Origin: Spongisporangium articulatum
GTDB lineage: Bacteria; Actinomycetota; Actinomycetes; Actinomycetales; Kineosporiaceae
Reading direction: 5' to 3'
Length of the DNA: 64,000 bases
Assembly (NCBI RefSeq): GCF_044465595.1
Contig: NZ_JBITLV010000007.1
Span: forward strand, 310,001 to 374,000
Shown one piece after another: positions 25,268 to 33,617 of this stretch. Under the pieces are notes generated by a model that saw only the letters and a program-made list of their open reading frames with translations, made no database searches and was not told the DNA's origin. Within the stretch, counting starts at the first letter, position 1. Each line of letters opens with the position of its first letter. The translations under genes and the position numbers were made by a program.

Positions 25268-25292
25268 CGACGGGAAACTTATGCGTTCGTTC

Positions 25293-25553
25293 CTAGGCCG
25301 ATCGGGCCCCCGCGGCGGCCGGTCCGTCACCCTCCTGACCTTCGGCCGGAGCTGATTCGTCGGCCTTCACGAGCCGCAGCGGCGGCACGAGCCCGGCCCC
25401 GGCCAGGACGGCGATCGCCGCCTGCTCGCGGTTGTCCAACTCGATGGGCGCACCCGCCTCGACCGGTGGCGCCGACCCCAGGAGCACGGTCACCACGCAG
25501 TCACCGCAGGCCAGGCCGCGCACCGTGCAGGTGTCGCAGTCGATCGTCGTCAT
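25293..25553 (-). CDS. Small CxxC-x5-CxxC protein
   Basis: An 86-residue protein starting at ATG 25553. The N-terminus holds four cysteines in CDTCTVRGLACGDC, a spacing suited to binding zinc or an Fe-S cluster. A hydrophobic middle (about residues 45-62) and a Glu/Gly/Ala-rich tail follow. It is divergent from the DEDD exonuclease gene and lies upstream of ripC. I know of similar short hypothetical proteins in actinobacteria but no function. GGAGGCAACG sits ahead of the start codon. Confidence 0.7.
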   Translation of the reverse strand: MTTIDCDTCTVRGLACGDCVVTVLLGSAPPVEAGAPIELDNREQAAIAVLAGAGLVPPLRLVKADESAPAEGQEGDGPAAAGARSA

Positions 25554-25664
25554 CGTTGCCTCCCTCATCCGTTCTCCCCGGAAGCTAGGCCCGACCACCG
25601 ACAACCACGGTCTCGACGACACACCGGCGGGGAACTGTCGGTGGTGCCACCTACCGTCGTGAGC

Positions 25665-27434
25665 ATGGCCTCCTCGAACGCAGCAGTGAACGCGGGGCAA
25701 CCCCTGCAACTGCCGCTGCTGGAGCTCGACGAGTCCGAGCTGCTGACGGTCGCCGGGGGGCGCCGCGAGGCCGAAACCCCGCTGCACGAAGTGACTTTCG
25801 TCGTCCTCGACCTGGAGACCACCGGGGGCGCCCCGGCCGACGGCGGCATCACCGAGATCGGCGCGGTGAAGGTGCGTGGCGGTGAGCTGCTCGGCGAGTT
25901 CCAGACGTTGGTCCGGCCGCCGAGCTCCATCCCGCCGTTCATCGCGCTGCTGACCGGCATCAACGACCTGATGGTCGCGGGCGCACCGAGTCTCGACGGG
26001 GTGCTGCCGTCCCTGCTGGAGTTCCTGTCCGGCAGCGTGCTGGTGGCCCACAACGCGCCGTACGACGTGGGCTTCCTGAAGGCGGCCTGCGCACGAACCG
26101 GGCACCCCTGGCCGAAGCCGACGGTGCTCGACACGGTGCGGCTCGCCCGGCAGGTGGTCACCCGCGACGAGGCACCGAACCACAAGCTGTCGTCGCTGGC
26201 CCGGGTCTTCGGCTCGCCCACCACGCCCGACCACCGCGCACTGACCGACGCCCGGGCCACCGTGCACGTGCTGCACGGCCTGCTGGAACGCATCGGCGGC
26301 CTCGGCGTCCGCACGCTCGGCGAGCTGCACGCCTACAGCGCGCAGGTGCCCGAACGCACGCGCCGCAAGCGGCATCTGGCCGATGACGTGCCGTCCGGGC
26401 CCGGCGTCTACCTGTTCCACGACGAGCGCGATCGGGTGCTGTACGTCGGCACGTCCGTCGACCTGCGCACCCGCGTGCGCAGCTACTTCACCGCCGCCGA
26501 GAAGCGCAGCCGGGTGCGGGAGATGCTGGCGATCGCGAGCCGGGTCACCGCCGTACCGTGCGCGACGGCGCTCGAGGGGCGGGTGCGTGAGATCCGGTTG
26601 ATCGCCGAGCACTCACCCCCGTACAACCGGCGCTCGCGCAACCCCGAACGGGCGCCGTGGGTGAAGCTCACCGCCGAGGCGTACCCGCGACTGTCGGTGG
26701 TGCGTCAGGTACGGGCCGACGGCGGCGTCTACGTCGGGCCGTTCTCGTCGCAGGGGCAGGCCGAGCTGGCGGTGGCCGCCGTGCAGGAGGCCGTGCCGAT
26801 CCGGCGGTGCGCGGCGCGGCTGCCCCGGCAGGCGTCCCCCGGCGCGAGCGCGTGCCTGCTGCTGGAGCTCGGCCGGTGCGGGGCGCCGTGCATCGGCGGT
26901 ATCGACGTCGAGGGGTACGCGGCGGTGGCGGCCCGGGCCCGCGAGGCGCTGCTGCGCGATGCGGAGCCCGTGGTCCGGGCCGGGTTGGAACGGGCCAACC
27001 GGATGGCGGGCGACCAGCGCTACGAGGAGGCCGCCCTGCAACGCGACCGGGTGCTGGCGTACCTGCGCGGCACGGCGCGGGGGCAACGCCTCGCCCCGGT
27101 GGCGGCGATCCCGCAGCTGGTCGGCGCCCGGCGGCGGGCGCAGGGCGGGTGGGAGTTCGCGCTGGTCCGGTACGGGCGGCTGGCCGGTGCCTCGGTGAGC
27201 CCCGCGGGCGCCGACCCGATGCCCTACGTCGAGGCGTTGAAGGCGACCGGCGAGATGGTCCTGCCGGCGGTGGCGCCGATGCCGGCCACGCATCCCGAGG
27301 AGACCGACCTGCTGCTGCGCTGGTTGGAGCAGCCGGGCGTCCGGCTGGTCGAACTGGACGGCGAGTGGGCCGTCCCGGCGGCGGGCGCCGCGCGCGCTTT
27401 GGCCCGGCTCACCCGGTACGGCCTCGACGCCTGA
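25665..27434 (+). CDS. DEDDh exonuclease fused to UvrC-like GIY-YIG domain
   Basis: A 589-residue protein. Residues about 40-215 are a DnaQ-like 3'-5' exonuclease: FVVLDLETTGG (D-E), VLVAHNAPYDVGF (D) and HRALTDARATVH (H-x4-D). Residues about 235-315 are a GIY-YIG nuclease like UvrC (GPGVYLFHDERDRVLYVGTS, LRTRVRSYF). A UvrC-like remainder contains a four-Cys region. The M. tuberculosis counterpart is Rv2191. A role in DNA repair is likely; the actual substrate is not known. ATG 25665 is preferred over GTG 25641 because it begins the conserved part, but no clear ribosome binding site decides it. Confidence 0.88.
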   Translation: MASSNAAVNAGQPLQLPLLELDESELLTVAGGRREAETPLHEVTFVVLDLETTGGAPADGGITEIGAVKVRGGELLGEFQTLVRPPSSIPPFIALLTGINDLMVAGAPSLDGVLPSLLEFLSGSVLVAHNAPYDVGFLKAACARTGHPWPKPTVLDTVRLARQVVTRDEAPNHKLSSLARVFGSPTTPDHRALTDARATVHVLHGLLERIGGLGVRTLGELHAYSAQVPERTRRKRHLADDVPSGPGVYLFHDERDRVLYVGTSVDLRTRVRSYFTAAEKRSRVREMLAIASRVTAVPCATALEGRVREIRLIAEHSPPYNRRSRNPERAPWVKLTAEAYPRLSVVRQVRADGGVYVGPFSSQGQAELAVAAVQEAVPIRRCAARLPRQASPGASACLLLELGRCGAPCIGGIDVEGYAAVAARAREALLRDAEPVVRAGLERANRMAGDQRYEEAALQRDRVLAYLRGTARGQRLAPVAAIPQLVGARRRAQGGWEFALVRYGRLAGASVSPAGADPMPYVEALKATGEMVLPAVAPMPATHPEETDLLLRWLEQPGVRLVELDGEWAVPAAGAARALARLTRYGLDA

Positions 27435-27453
27435 CCTCGGGGCCAACCGTTTA

Positions 27454-27494
27454 CGAGTGAACTACGGCTGGAAATAGCAACCGAGATTCACTCG
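27454..27494. repeat. Short inverted repeat downstream of the exonuclease gene
   Basis: CGAGTGAA (27454-27461) and TTCACTCG (27487-27494) form an 8-base stem around a 25-base loop, 20 bases beyond the exonuclease stop. Together with the next hairpin it fills the gap between two convergent genes. Confidence 0.55.
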
Positions 27495-27518
27495 TCGACG
27501 ATCGCCGGACCGCACCAC

Positions 27519-27577
27519 GAACATCTACGTGTGAATCTGTGTCGTCAGGAGCGACAGAGATTCACACATAGATGTTC
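27519..27577. repeat. Long hairpin between convergent genes (GATTCACAC type)
   Basis: Arms of 26 bases (27519-27544 and 27552-27577) match at 24 positions around a 7-base loop. The right arm runs into the trpD stop codon. It is placed to terminate both the exonuclease gene and trpD. The arm sequence is not of the TGATCA type. Confidence 0.85.
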
Positions 27578-28658
27578 AGGCGTTGGCGGCGGCGACCCAA
27601 CGATCGAGAACCGCCGCGGCGGAACCGGAATCGATCGACTGCGCCGCCGCCTCGAGGGGCGGCCCCAGGCGAGCGGCGAGGGGGCCGGCGTCCGGGCCCG
27701 AGCTGGTCGCGCCGGTCCCGTCGGCCCCGGCGACCAGCAGCGCCGCAGCGGAGTTGAGCAGCACGGCGTCCCGCACCGGGCCGGTCTTGCCGGCCAGCAG
27801 GTCGCGCACGACGCCGGCGTTGTGGGCGGCGTCACCCCCGCGCAGGTCGTCCAGCGTGGCGCGGGCGAACCCGAGGTCGGCCGGGTCGAAGCGCGACTCG
27901 TGCACCTCGCCGCCGGCGACCTCCCAGATCGCCGACGCGCCCGTCGTGGACAGCTCGTCGAGCCCGTCCTCGCCCCGGAAGACGAGCGCCCGGTCGCCGC
28001 GCGCGGCCAGCACCCCGGCCATGATCGGCGCCATCCGCAGGTCGGCGCAGCCCAGGGCCACGGCTCCCGGCTGGGCCGGGTTGGTCAGCGGGCCGAGGAA
28101 GTTGAAGACGGTCGGGACACCGAGCTCGGCGCGGGTCGGGCCCGCGAACCGCATCGACGGGTGGAACTTCGCCGCGAAGCAGAACGTGATGCCCACCTCG
28201 GTGGCCAGTTCGGCCACGCGCTCGGCGGACAGGTCCAGCCGGACCCCCAGGGCCTCGAGGACGTCGGCCGCACCGGACTTCGAGGACGCCGCCCGGTTGC
28301 CGTGCTTCACCACCCGCACGCCCGCACCCGCCACCACGAGCGCGGACATCGTGGAGATGTTCACGGAGTGATGCCGGTCACCGCCGGTGCCGACGACGTC
28401 GACGGCCGGGCCCGGGACGCTGATCCGCACGGCGTGCTTCAGCATCACCTCGACCAGCCCGGCCAGCTCGTCGACGACCTCACCCTTACTGCGCAGCGCG
28501 ACCAGGAAGCCGGCCAGCTGCGACCCGGTGGCCTCGCCGGACATCACCCGGTCCATCGCCCAGGCGGCCTGGGCGCGGGTCAGGTCCGTGCCCGCCAGCA
28601 GGGTCGCGATGAGCTGCCCCCACGTGGGCTCGGTCACCTCCCCCGAGGCGCTCGTCAT
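27576..28658 (-). CDS. trpD: Anthranilate phosphoribosyltransferase
   Basis: A 360-residue TrpD, which transfers the phosphoribosyl group of PRPP to anthranilate in tryptophan synthesis. Visible motifs are VDVVGTGGDRHHSVNISTMSA (the PRPP loop GTGGD), VKHGNRAASSKSGAADVLEALG (the KHGNR motif) and GLDELSTTG near the C-terminus. ATG 28658 overlaps the stop of the upstream receiver gene (ATGA), so translation is coupled to it. Its place beside ctaE mirrors Rv2192c-Rv2193. Confidence 0.95.
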   Translation of the reverse strand: MTSASGEVTEPTWGQLIATLLAGTDLTRAQAAWAMDRVMSGEATGSQLAGFLVALRSKGEVVDELAGLVEVMLKHAVRISVPGPAVDVVGTGGDRHHSVNISTMSALVVAGAGVRVVKHGNRAASSKSGAADVLEALGVRLDLSAERVAELATEVGITFCFAAKFHPSMRFAGPTRAELGVPTVFNFLGPLTNPAQPGAVALGCADLRMAPIMAGVLAARGDRALVFRGEDGLDELSTTGASAIWEVAGGEVHESRFDPADLGFARATLDDLRGGDAAHNAGVVRDLLAGKTGPVRDAVLLNSAAALLVAGADGTGATSSGPDAGPLAARLGPPLEAAAQSIDSGSAAAVLDRWVAAANA

Positions 28659-29194
28659 GACGCGCGGCGCCTGCGGGCCAGCGTCGCCACGGCCTCGGCG
28701 AGGTCGCGCGGGTCGAGCGGGTGCGGCACGGCGGCGTCGGCGCGCGACCAGGTGGCCAGCCAGGCGTCCTGCGGGCGGCCGGTCAGCACGAGGATGGGGG
28801 GGCACTCGTACTTCTCGTCCTTCAACTGCTTGCACATGCCCAGGCCACCGGCGGGCTGCGCCTCGCCGTCGAGGATGAGGACGTCGAAGTCGCCGCCGTC
28901 GACCTGGTCGATCAGCGCCGGTCGGGTGGCGACCTCGGTCCACTCCACGGGAGGCAGGTCCGCCGCGACACGCCGGCCGAGGGCCGAACGCACGGAGGCG
29001 CGCGTGTCCACGTCGTCGCTGTAGAGCAGCACGCTGAGCGGCTTCGGCCCGGACTCGGGCTCCTCGCCGGTCAGCCGGTGGTCGGCGTGCCCGGAGGTGT
29101 CGACCGCCTCGATCGTCGCCAGCCCGGAGGCGGAGGGGTACTCACCGGTCAGCCGCGGGTCGGGGTGACCGGAGGTGTCGGGGGTGCTGGCCAT
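28655..29194 (-). CDS. Receiver-like protein with duplicated N-terminal motif, upstream of trpD
   Basis: A 179-residue protein from ATG 29194 (GGAG a few bases upstream). Residues about 55-175 resemble a response-regulator receiver: VLLYSDDVDTRASVRSAL, FDVLILDGEAQPAGGLGM and PPILVLTGRPQDAW. There is no output domain, and the acidic pocket and Lys are only partly conserved. The N-terminal 50 residues hold two copies of a motif, DTSGHPDPRLTGE and DTSGHADHRLTGE. It is coupled to trpD by a four-base overlap. Function unknown; it may be an orphan single-domain regulator or a pseudo-receiver. Confidence 0.65.
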   Translation of the reverse strand: MASTPDTSGHPDPRLTGEYPSASGLATIEAVDTSGHADHRLTGEEPESGPKPLSVLLYSDDVDTRASVRSALGRRVAADLPPVEWTEVATRPALIDQVDGGDFDVLILDGEAQPAGGLGMCKQLKDEKYECPPILVLTGRPQDAWLATWSRADAAVPHPLDPRDLAEAVATLARRRRAS

Positions 29195-29272
29195 CGTCGT
29201 CTCCGCACTTCTACGCATTCGTCGGGTGACTCTCGACCGTAACGATCGACCTGCGGATCGTACCGGCGCGGG

Positions 29273-29304
29273 CCGGAGTGTGAGCAGCGGCACCGACACT
29301 CCGG
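29273..29304. promoter_or_regulatory. Dyad in the divergent trpD-operon / ctaE control region
   Basis: CCGGAGTGT (29273-29281) is repeated inverted as ACACTCCGG (29296-29304) with a 14-base spacer. It lies between the divergent starts at 29194 and 29353. It could be a regulator site or a leader hairpin; no consensus that I know is matched. Confidence 0.3.
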
Positions 29305-29352
29305 ACGTCGTGTTCCACCCCCGCCCGCCATCCGGGTGAAGGGGTGGCCATA

Positions 29353-30024
29353 ATGACGTCCGTGGCATCTGTAGCGGCAGTAGACAGCGCACCCGGCACG
29401 CACGTCGTCGCGCGGGCGAATCCGGTCCAGGTCGGCACCATCGTGTGGCTGTCCAGCGAACTCATGTTCTTCGCCGGGCTCTTTGCCATGTACTTCACGA
29501 TCCGGTCCGTGGCTCCCGATCTGTGGGTAACCGGGCCGAAGAACCTGGATATTCCGTTCTCCACGGCCAACACCATCAACCTGGTGCTCAGCTCCGTCTG
29601 GTGCCAGGCCGGTGTGTTCGCCGCGGAGCGGTTCCAGTCGAAGACCAAGGCGGACCGCTGGTGGAAGATCTGGACCCGCCAGTACGGCTGGTCCACGTGG
29701 GGCATGCGCGAGTGGTACGCGCTGACCTACGTCGCCGGCGCGATCTTCGTGGCCGGTCAGGTCTTCGAGTACGCGAACCTGGTGCACGAGGGGCTGACCA
29801 TCGCCTCCTCGGCCTACGGTTCGGTCTTCTACCTGACGACCGGCTTCCACGGTCTCCACGTGACCGGCGGCCTGATCGCCTTCCTGCTCATCATCGGGCG
29901 GACCTTCGCGGTGAAGAACTTCGGTCACAAGGAGGCGACCGCCGCGATCGTCACGTCCTACTACTGGCACTTCGTCGATGTCGTGTGGATCGGTCTGTTC
30001 CTCGTCATCTACGTGATCAAGTAG
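29353..30024 (+). CDS. ctaE: Cytochrome c oxidase subunit III
   Basis: A 223-residue subunit III of the aa3 oxidase with about five membrane helices. Family features include TIVWLSSELMFFAGLFAMYF at the first helix, FQVFEY-type sequence (VAGQVFEYANL), FYLTTGFHGLHVTGGLIAF (the GFHG-H motif) and the final SYYWHFVDVVWIGLFLVIYV. It starts the ctaE-qcrC-qcrA-qcrB operon, the actinobacterial bc1-aa3 supercomplex. ATG 29353 follows AAGGGG by eight bases; an in-frame GTG nine bases upstream would overlap that site. Confidence 0.96.
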   Translation: MTSVASVAAVDSAPGTHVVARANPVQVGTIVWLSSELMFFAGLFAMYFTIRSVAPDLWVTGPKNLDIPFSTANTINLVLSSVWCQAGVFAAERFQSKTKADRWWKIWTRQYGWSTWGMREWYALTYVAGAIFVAGQVFEYANLVHEGLTIASSAYGSVFYLTTGFHGLHVTGGLIAFLLIIGRTFAVKNFGHKEATAAIVTSYYWHFVDVVWIGLFLVIYVIK

Positions 30025-30058
30025 CGCCGGCAACTCCACCCCCTGCTAGGAGACCTTC

Positions 30059-30844
30059 GTGACCTCGATCGCAGCCCGCCGTCGCCACCCGTTGGCGACC
30101 GCCGCGCTCGTGCTGCTCGGCCTGCTCATCACCGGCGTGGTCTACGCCGCGGCGATGCCGGGCCAGGCCGACGCCGCCTCGGGCACCACGTCCGCCGACG
30201 TGCAGGCCGGCCGGAAGCTGTTCCTCGCGAACTGCTCCACCTGCCACGGCATGAACGCCGAGGGCCGGGACAACGCGCCGTCCCTGGTCGGTGTCGGTTC
30301 CGCCGCCGTCGACTTCCAGGTCGGCACGGGTCGTATGCCGCTGGCGGCGTCCGGCCCGCAGGCCCCCAAGGCGCCGGTCCGGCTGAACACCACCGAGATC
30401 AGCCAGCTGGCCGCCTACGTGGCCAGCCTGGGCCCCGGCCCGGCGACGCCCGACAGCGCGACGGTGAACCCGGAGGCCGGTGACGCCTCGCGCGGCAACG
30501 CGATCTTCCGCACCAACTGCGCCATGTGCCACAACTCGGCCGGCAAGGGCGGCGCGCTGACCCGCGGGAAGTACGCGCCGAACCTGACCGGCGTGACCCC
30601 CACGCACATCTACGAGGCGATGGTCACCGGCCCGCAGTCGATGCCGGTGTTCAACGACATGACCCTCAACCCGCAGGCCAAGCGCGACGTCATCGCCTAC
30701 CTGACCGAGGTCAACGAGACCCCGAACCCGGGCGGTTTCAGCCTGGGCCGACTCGGCCCGGTCAGCGAGGGCCTGGTCGGCTGGGTCGTGGGTCTGGGTC
30801 TGTGCATCGGGGCCGCCGTCTGGCTCGGCTCGAAGTCCGCGTGA
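30059..30844 (+). CDS. qcrC: Cytochrome bc1 complex dihaem cytochrome c subunit
   Basis: A 261-residue QcrC with an N-terminal membrane helix or signal anchor (about residues 15-35). It has two CxxCH haem sites (NCSTCHGMNAEG and NCAMCHNSAG), each followed by a Met-ligand region (RMPLAA and SMPVFNDMTL), and a C-terminal anchor helix. The two covalently bound haems pass electrons straight from the Rieske centre to CtaC, replacing soluble cytochrome c. TAGGAGACC precedes the GTG start. It is the second gene of the operon. Confidence 0.96.
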   Translation: MTSIAARRRHPLATAALVLLGLLITGVVYAAAMPGQADAASGTTSADVQAGRKLFLANCSTCHGMNAEGRDNAPSLVGVGSAAVDFQVGTGRMPLAASGPQAPKAPVRLNTTEISQLAAYVASLGPGPATPDSATVNPEAGDASRGNAIFRTNCAMCHNSAGKGGALTRGKYAPNLTGVTPTHIYEAMVTGPQSMPVFNDMTLNPQAKRDVIAYLTEVNETPNPGGFSLGRLGPVSEGLVGWVVGLGLCIGAAVWLGSKSA

Positions 30845-30865
30845 GTGTAAGGAAACGGTGAAACG

Positions 30866-31945
30866 ATGAGCACACACACGGAGAACGAGCACTCCGCGGG
30901 CCACGGCGACAGCCACGGCCACGTCGAGGTGCACGACCCGGACCTGGTGAACCTCCCCGAGAAGTTCACCGACCCGGGGTTGCCGCCCCACCAGCACCGC
31001 ATGGGCGACGACGACGAGAAGGCCGCCAAGCGCGCCGAGCGTCAGGTCGCCGCCCTGTTCGGGCTCTCGACCGTCGGCACCCTGGTCGCGATCGTGTCCT
31101 ACTTCGCGGTCCAGCTGAAGCCCGGCCCGTTCGAGAGCTTCGACGAGTTCGTCGACTTCATGAACCGGGTGGGCCTGTCCACCAAACTGCTGGGCACCGG
31201 CCTCGCGGTGGCGCTGCTGGGCATCGGCCTGGGCGCCATCCACTGGGCCAAGACCCTGATGCCCGACACCGAGCGCGTCGAGTACCGGCACATGCAGCGC
31301 GGCACCGACGAGGACCGCGCCGAGGCCGTGGCCATCCTCAAGCTCGGCGCCGAGGAGTCGCAGCTGGGCCGTCGCCCGCTGATCCGCAACTCGCTGCTGG
31401 GCGCGATGGCCCTGCTGCCGCTGCCGGGGCTGATCCTGCTGCGCGACACCGGCCCCATGCCGGGCGACCAGCTGTCCACCACCCCGTGGAAGGCCGGCAC
31501 CCCGCTGACCCGGGACGTCGTGGGCGGGAAGCTGCTCGCCTCCGACCTCACCATCGGGTCGGTCGTGCACGTGATGCCCGAGGGCATCGAGGAGCTGGAG
31601 CACAAGCTGGAGGAGCGGGCCAAGGCCGCCGTCCTGCTGATCCGCCTGCCCGAGAGCGAACTGGCGGCCGAGTCGCTGCCCGGCTCCTACCAGGGCATCG
31701 TGGCCTACTCGAAGATCTGCACGCACATGGGTTGCCCGGTGGCGCTGTACGAGCAGCAGACCCATCACCTGCTCTGCCCGTGCCACCAGTCCACCTTCGA
31801 CCTCACGCAGGGCTGCAAGGTGATCTTCGGCCCGGCGAAGCGGCCACTCCCGCAGCTTCCGATCACGGTGGATGCTGACGGATATTTGATTGCCAAGGCA
31901 CCGTTCGACCAGGCCGTCGGCCCGAGCTTCTGGGAGCGGGGATGA
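30866..31945 (+). CDS. qcrA: Rieske iron-sulfur subunit of the bc1 complex
   Basis: A 359-residue actinobacterial QcrA. Unlike the single-helix mitochondrial protein it has three membrane segments (about residues 55-80, 110-130 and 175-195). A C-terminal Rieske domain holds the 2Fe-2S ligands in CTHMGCP and CPCHQSTFD. The N-terminus is His/Glu/Asp-rich (NEHSAGHGDSHGH). The stop overlaps qcrB (ATGA). Confidence 0.96.
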   Translation: MSTHTENEHSAGHGDSHGHVEVHDPDLVNLPEKFTDPGLPPHQHRMGDDDEKAAKRAERQVAALFGLSTVGTLVAIVSYFAVQLKPGPFESFDEFVDFMNRVGLSTKLLGTGLAVALLGIGLGAIHWAKTLMPDTERVEYRHMQRGTDEDRAEAVAILKLGAEESQLGRRPLIRNSLLGAMALLPLPGLILLRDTGPMPGDQLSTTPWKAGTPLTRDVVGGKLLASDLTIGSVVHVMPEGIEELEHKLEERAKAAVLLIRLPESELAAESLPGSYQGIVAYSKICTHMGCPVALYEQQTHHLLCPCHQSTFDLTQGCKVIFGPAKRPLPQLPITVDADGYLIAKAPFDQAVGPSFWERG

Positions 31946-33609
31946 GCATCAGCACAGCGGAGAAGGCCGCCGGCAGCGTCGGCAACTTTCTCGACGAGCG
32001 CATCAGCGGGGCCAAGGGCGTCAAGTTCTTCGCCCGCAAGATCTTCCCGGACCACTGGTCCTTCCTCCTGGGTGAGGTCGCTCTCTACAGCTTCATCATC
32101 CTGTTGCTGTCCGGGACGTTCCTGACCTTCTTCTTCATCCCGTCTGTGGATCCGGTGACCTACGAGGGCAGCTACAAGCTCCTCGAGGGCCAGGAGGTCT
32201 CGCAGGCCTTCGCGTCGACGATGCACCTCACGTTCGACGTGCGCGGCGGCCTGCTGCTGCGCCAGATCCACCACTGGGCGGCGCTGATCTTCACGGCCGC
32301 GCTGATCGTGCACATGTTCCGGGTGTTCTTCACCGGGGCGTTCCGCAAGCCGCGCGAGCTGAACTGGGTCATCGGCGTCACGATGGCGATGATCACGATG
32401 TTCGAGGGCTTCCTGGGCTACTCCCTGCCGGACGACCTGCTGTCCGGCAACGGCCTGCGCATCGCCTCGGGCATCATCCTGGCGATCCCGGTGGTCGGCT
32501 CGTACGTCAGCTTCTTCCTGTTCGGCGGCCAGTTCCCGGGTGAGGCGTTCATCCCGCGCATCTACACGATCCACGTGCTGCTGCTGCCGGGCATCCTGCT
32601 GGCGCTGATCACCGTCCACCTGTTCCTGGTGGTGCTGCACAAGCACACCCAGTACCCCGGGCCGGGCCGGAACAACGGCAACGTGCAGGGCTTCCCGCTC
32701 TTCCCGATCTACACGGCGAAGGCCGGCGGCTTCTTCTTCGTGGTCTTCGGCATCACGACGCTGATGGCGGCCTGGTTCACGATCAACCCGATCCAGAACT
32801 ACGGGTCCTACGATCCATCACCGATCGGCGCGGGCGCCCAACCCGACTGGTACATGGGCTTCATGGACGGCGCGGTGCGTCTGACGCCGGGCTTCCTGGA
32901 ACTGTCCGGGCTGGGCTACACGCTCTCGCTGAACATCGCGATCCCGGCGTTGATCCTGCCCGGCATCCTGACCAACATCGCGATCCTCTACCCCTGGATC
33001 GAGGCCTGGGCGACCGGTGACAAGCGCGAGCACCACGTGCTGGACCGGCCGCGCAACGTCCCGACCCGTACGGGTCTGGGCGCCATGGCGATCTCGTTCT
33101 ACATCCTGCTGTGGATCAGCGGCGGCAACGACATCATCGCGACCCACCTGCACCTGTCGATCAACGACATCACGGTGTTCCTGCGGGCCGCGATCTTCAT
33201 CATCCCGCCGCTGGTCTACCTGGTGGCCAAGCGCATCGCGCTCGGCCTGCAGCGCAAGGACCGCGAGAAGGTCCTGCACGGTCGCGAGACCGGTCGGGTG
33301 TTCCGCGACCAGGACGGTCGGTACTTCGAGCTGCACGAGCCGCTCGACCCGTTCAACCGCTGGGAGCTGGTGGCGTTCGAGTCCTACGCGCCGTCCCCCG
33401 CCCCGACGAAGGCCGACAAGGCCGGCGTCCGGAAGCCGCTGGCGGTCCTGGGGACGTTGCAGCACAAGCTGTCGACGTTCTACTTCCAGGACCGGGTCGA
33501 GCCCGTCACCCCGCGCGAGCTGGCTGCGGCCCACTCGCACGGCGAGCACGACGAGATCAGCGCCAGCGGGGGCTCCGAGCCCCAGGGCGAGCTGAGCGGC
33601 CAGCAGTAG
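31942..33609 (+). CDS. qcrB: Cytochrome b subunit of the bc1 complex
   Basis: A 555-residue QcrB with eight or more membrane helices. It shows the haem-ligand histidine pairs in the second and fourth helices (RQIHHWAALIFTAALIVHMFR region and IHVLLLPGILLALITVHLFLV), the Qo-site sequence QNYGSYDP near PDWYMGF, and a long C-terminal extension typical of actinobacteria. It oxidises menaquinol in the supercomplex and is the target of Q203-type inhibitors in mycobacteria. It ends the operon and is convergent with the ceramidase gene. Confidence 0.96.
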   Translation: MSISTAEKAAGSVGNFLDERISGAKGVKFFARKIFPDHWSFLLGEVALYSFIILLLSGTFLTFFFIPSVDPVTYEGSYKLLEGQEVSQAFASTMHLTFDVRGGLLLRQIHHWAALIFTAALIVHMFRVFFTGAFRKPRELNWVIGVTMAMITMFEGFLGYSLPDDLLSGNGLRIASGIILAIPVVGSYVSFFLFGGQFPGEAFIPRIYTIHVLLLPGILLALITVHLFLVVLHKHTQYPGPGRNNGNVQGFPLFPIYTAKAGGFFFVVFGITTLMAAWFTINPIQNYGSYDPSPIGAGAQPDWYMGFMDGAVRLTPGFLELSGLGYTLSLNIAIPALILPGILTNIAILYPWIEAWATGDKREHHVLDRPRNVPTRTGLGAMAISFYILLWISGGNDIIATHLHLSINDITVFLRAAIFIIPPLVYLVAKRIALGLQRKDREKVLHGRETGRVFRDQDGRYFELHEPLDPFNRWELVAFESYAPSPAPTKADKAGVRKPLAVLGTLQHKLSTFYFQDRVEPVTPRELAAAHSHGEHDEISASGGSEPQGELSGQQ

Positions 33610-33617
33610 GGCGTGGC

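Noticed and set aside
25078..25290. Possible c-di-AMP (ydaO) riboswitch ahead of the NlpC/P60 gene ripC
   Set aside because: Such riboswitches are common before wall hydrolases in actinobacteria, but I could not find the conserved GGGG-ACC and GCTAACTC-like blocks on the minus strand.
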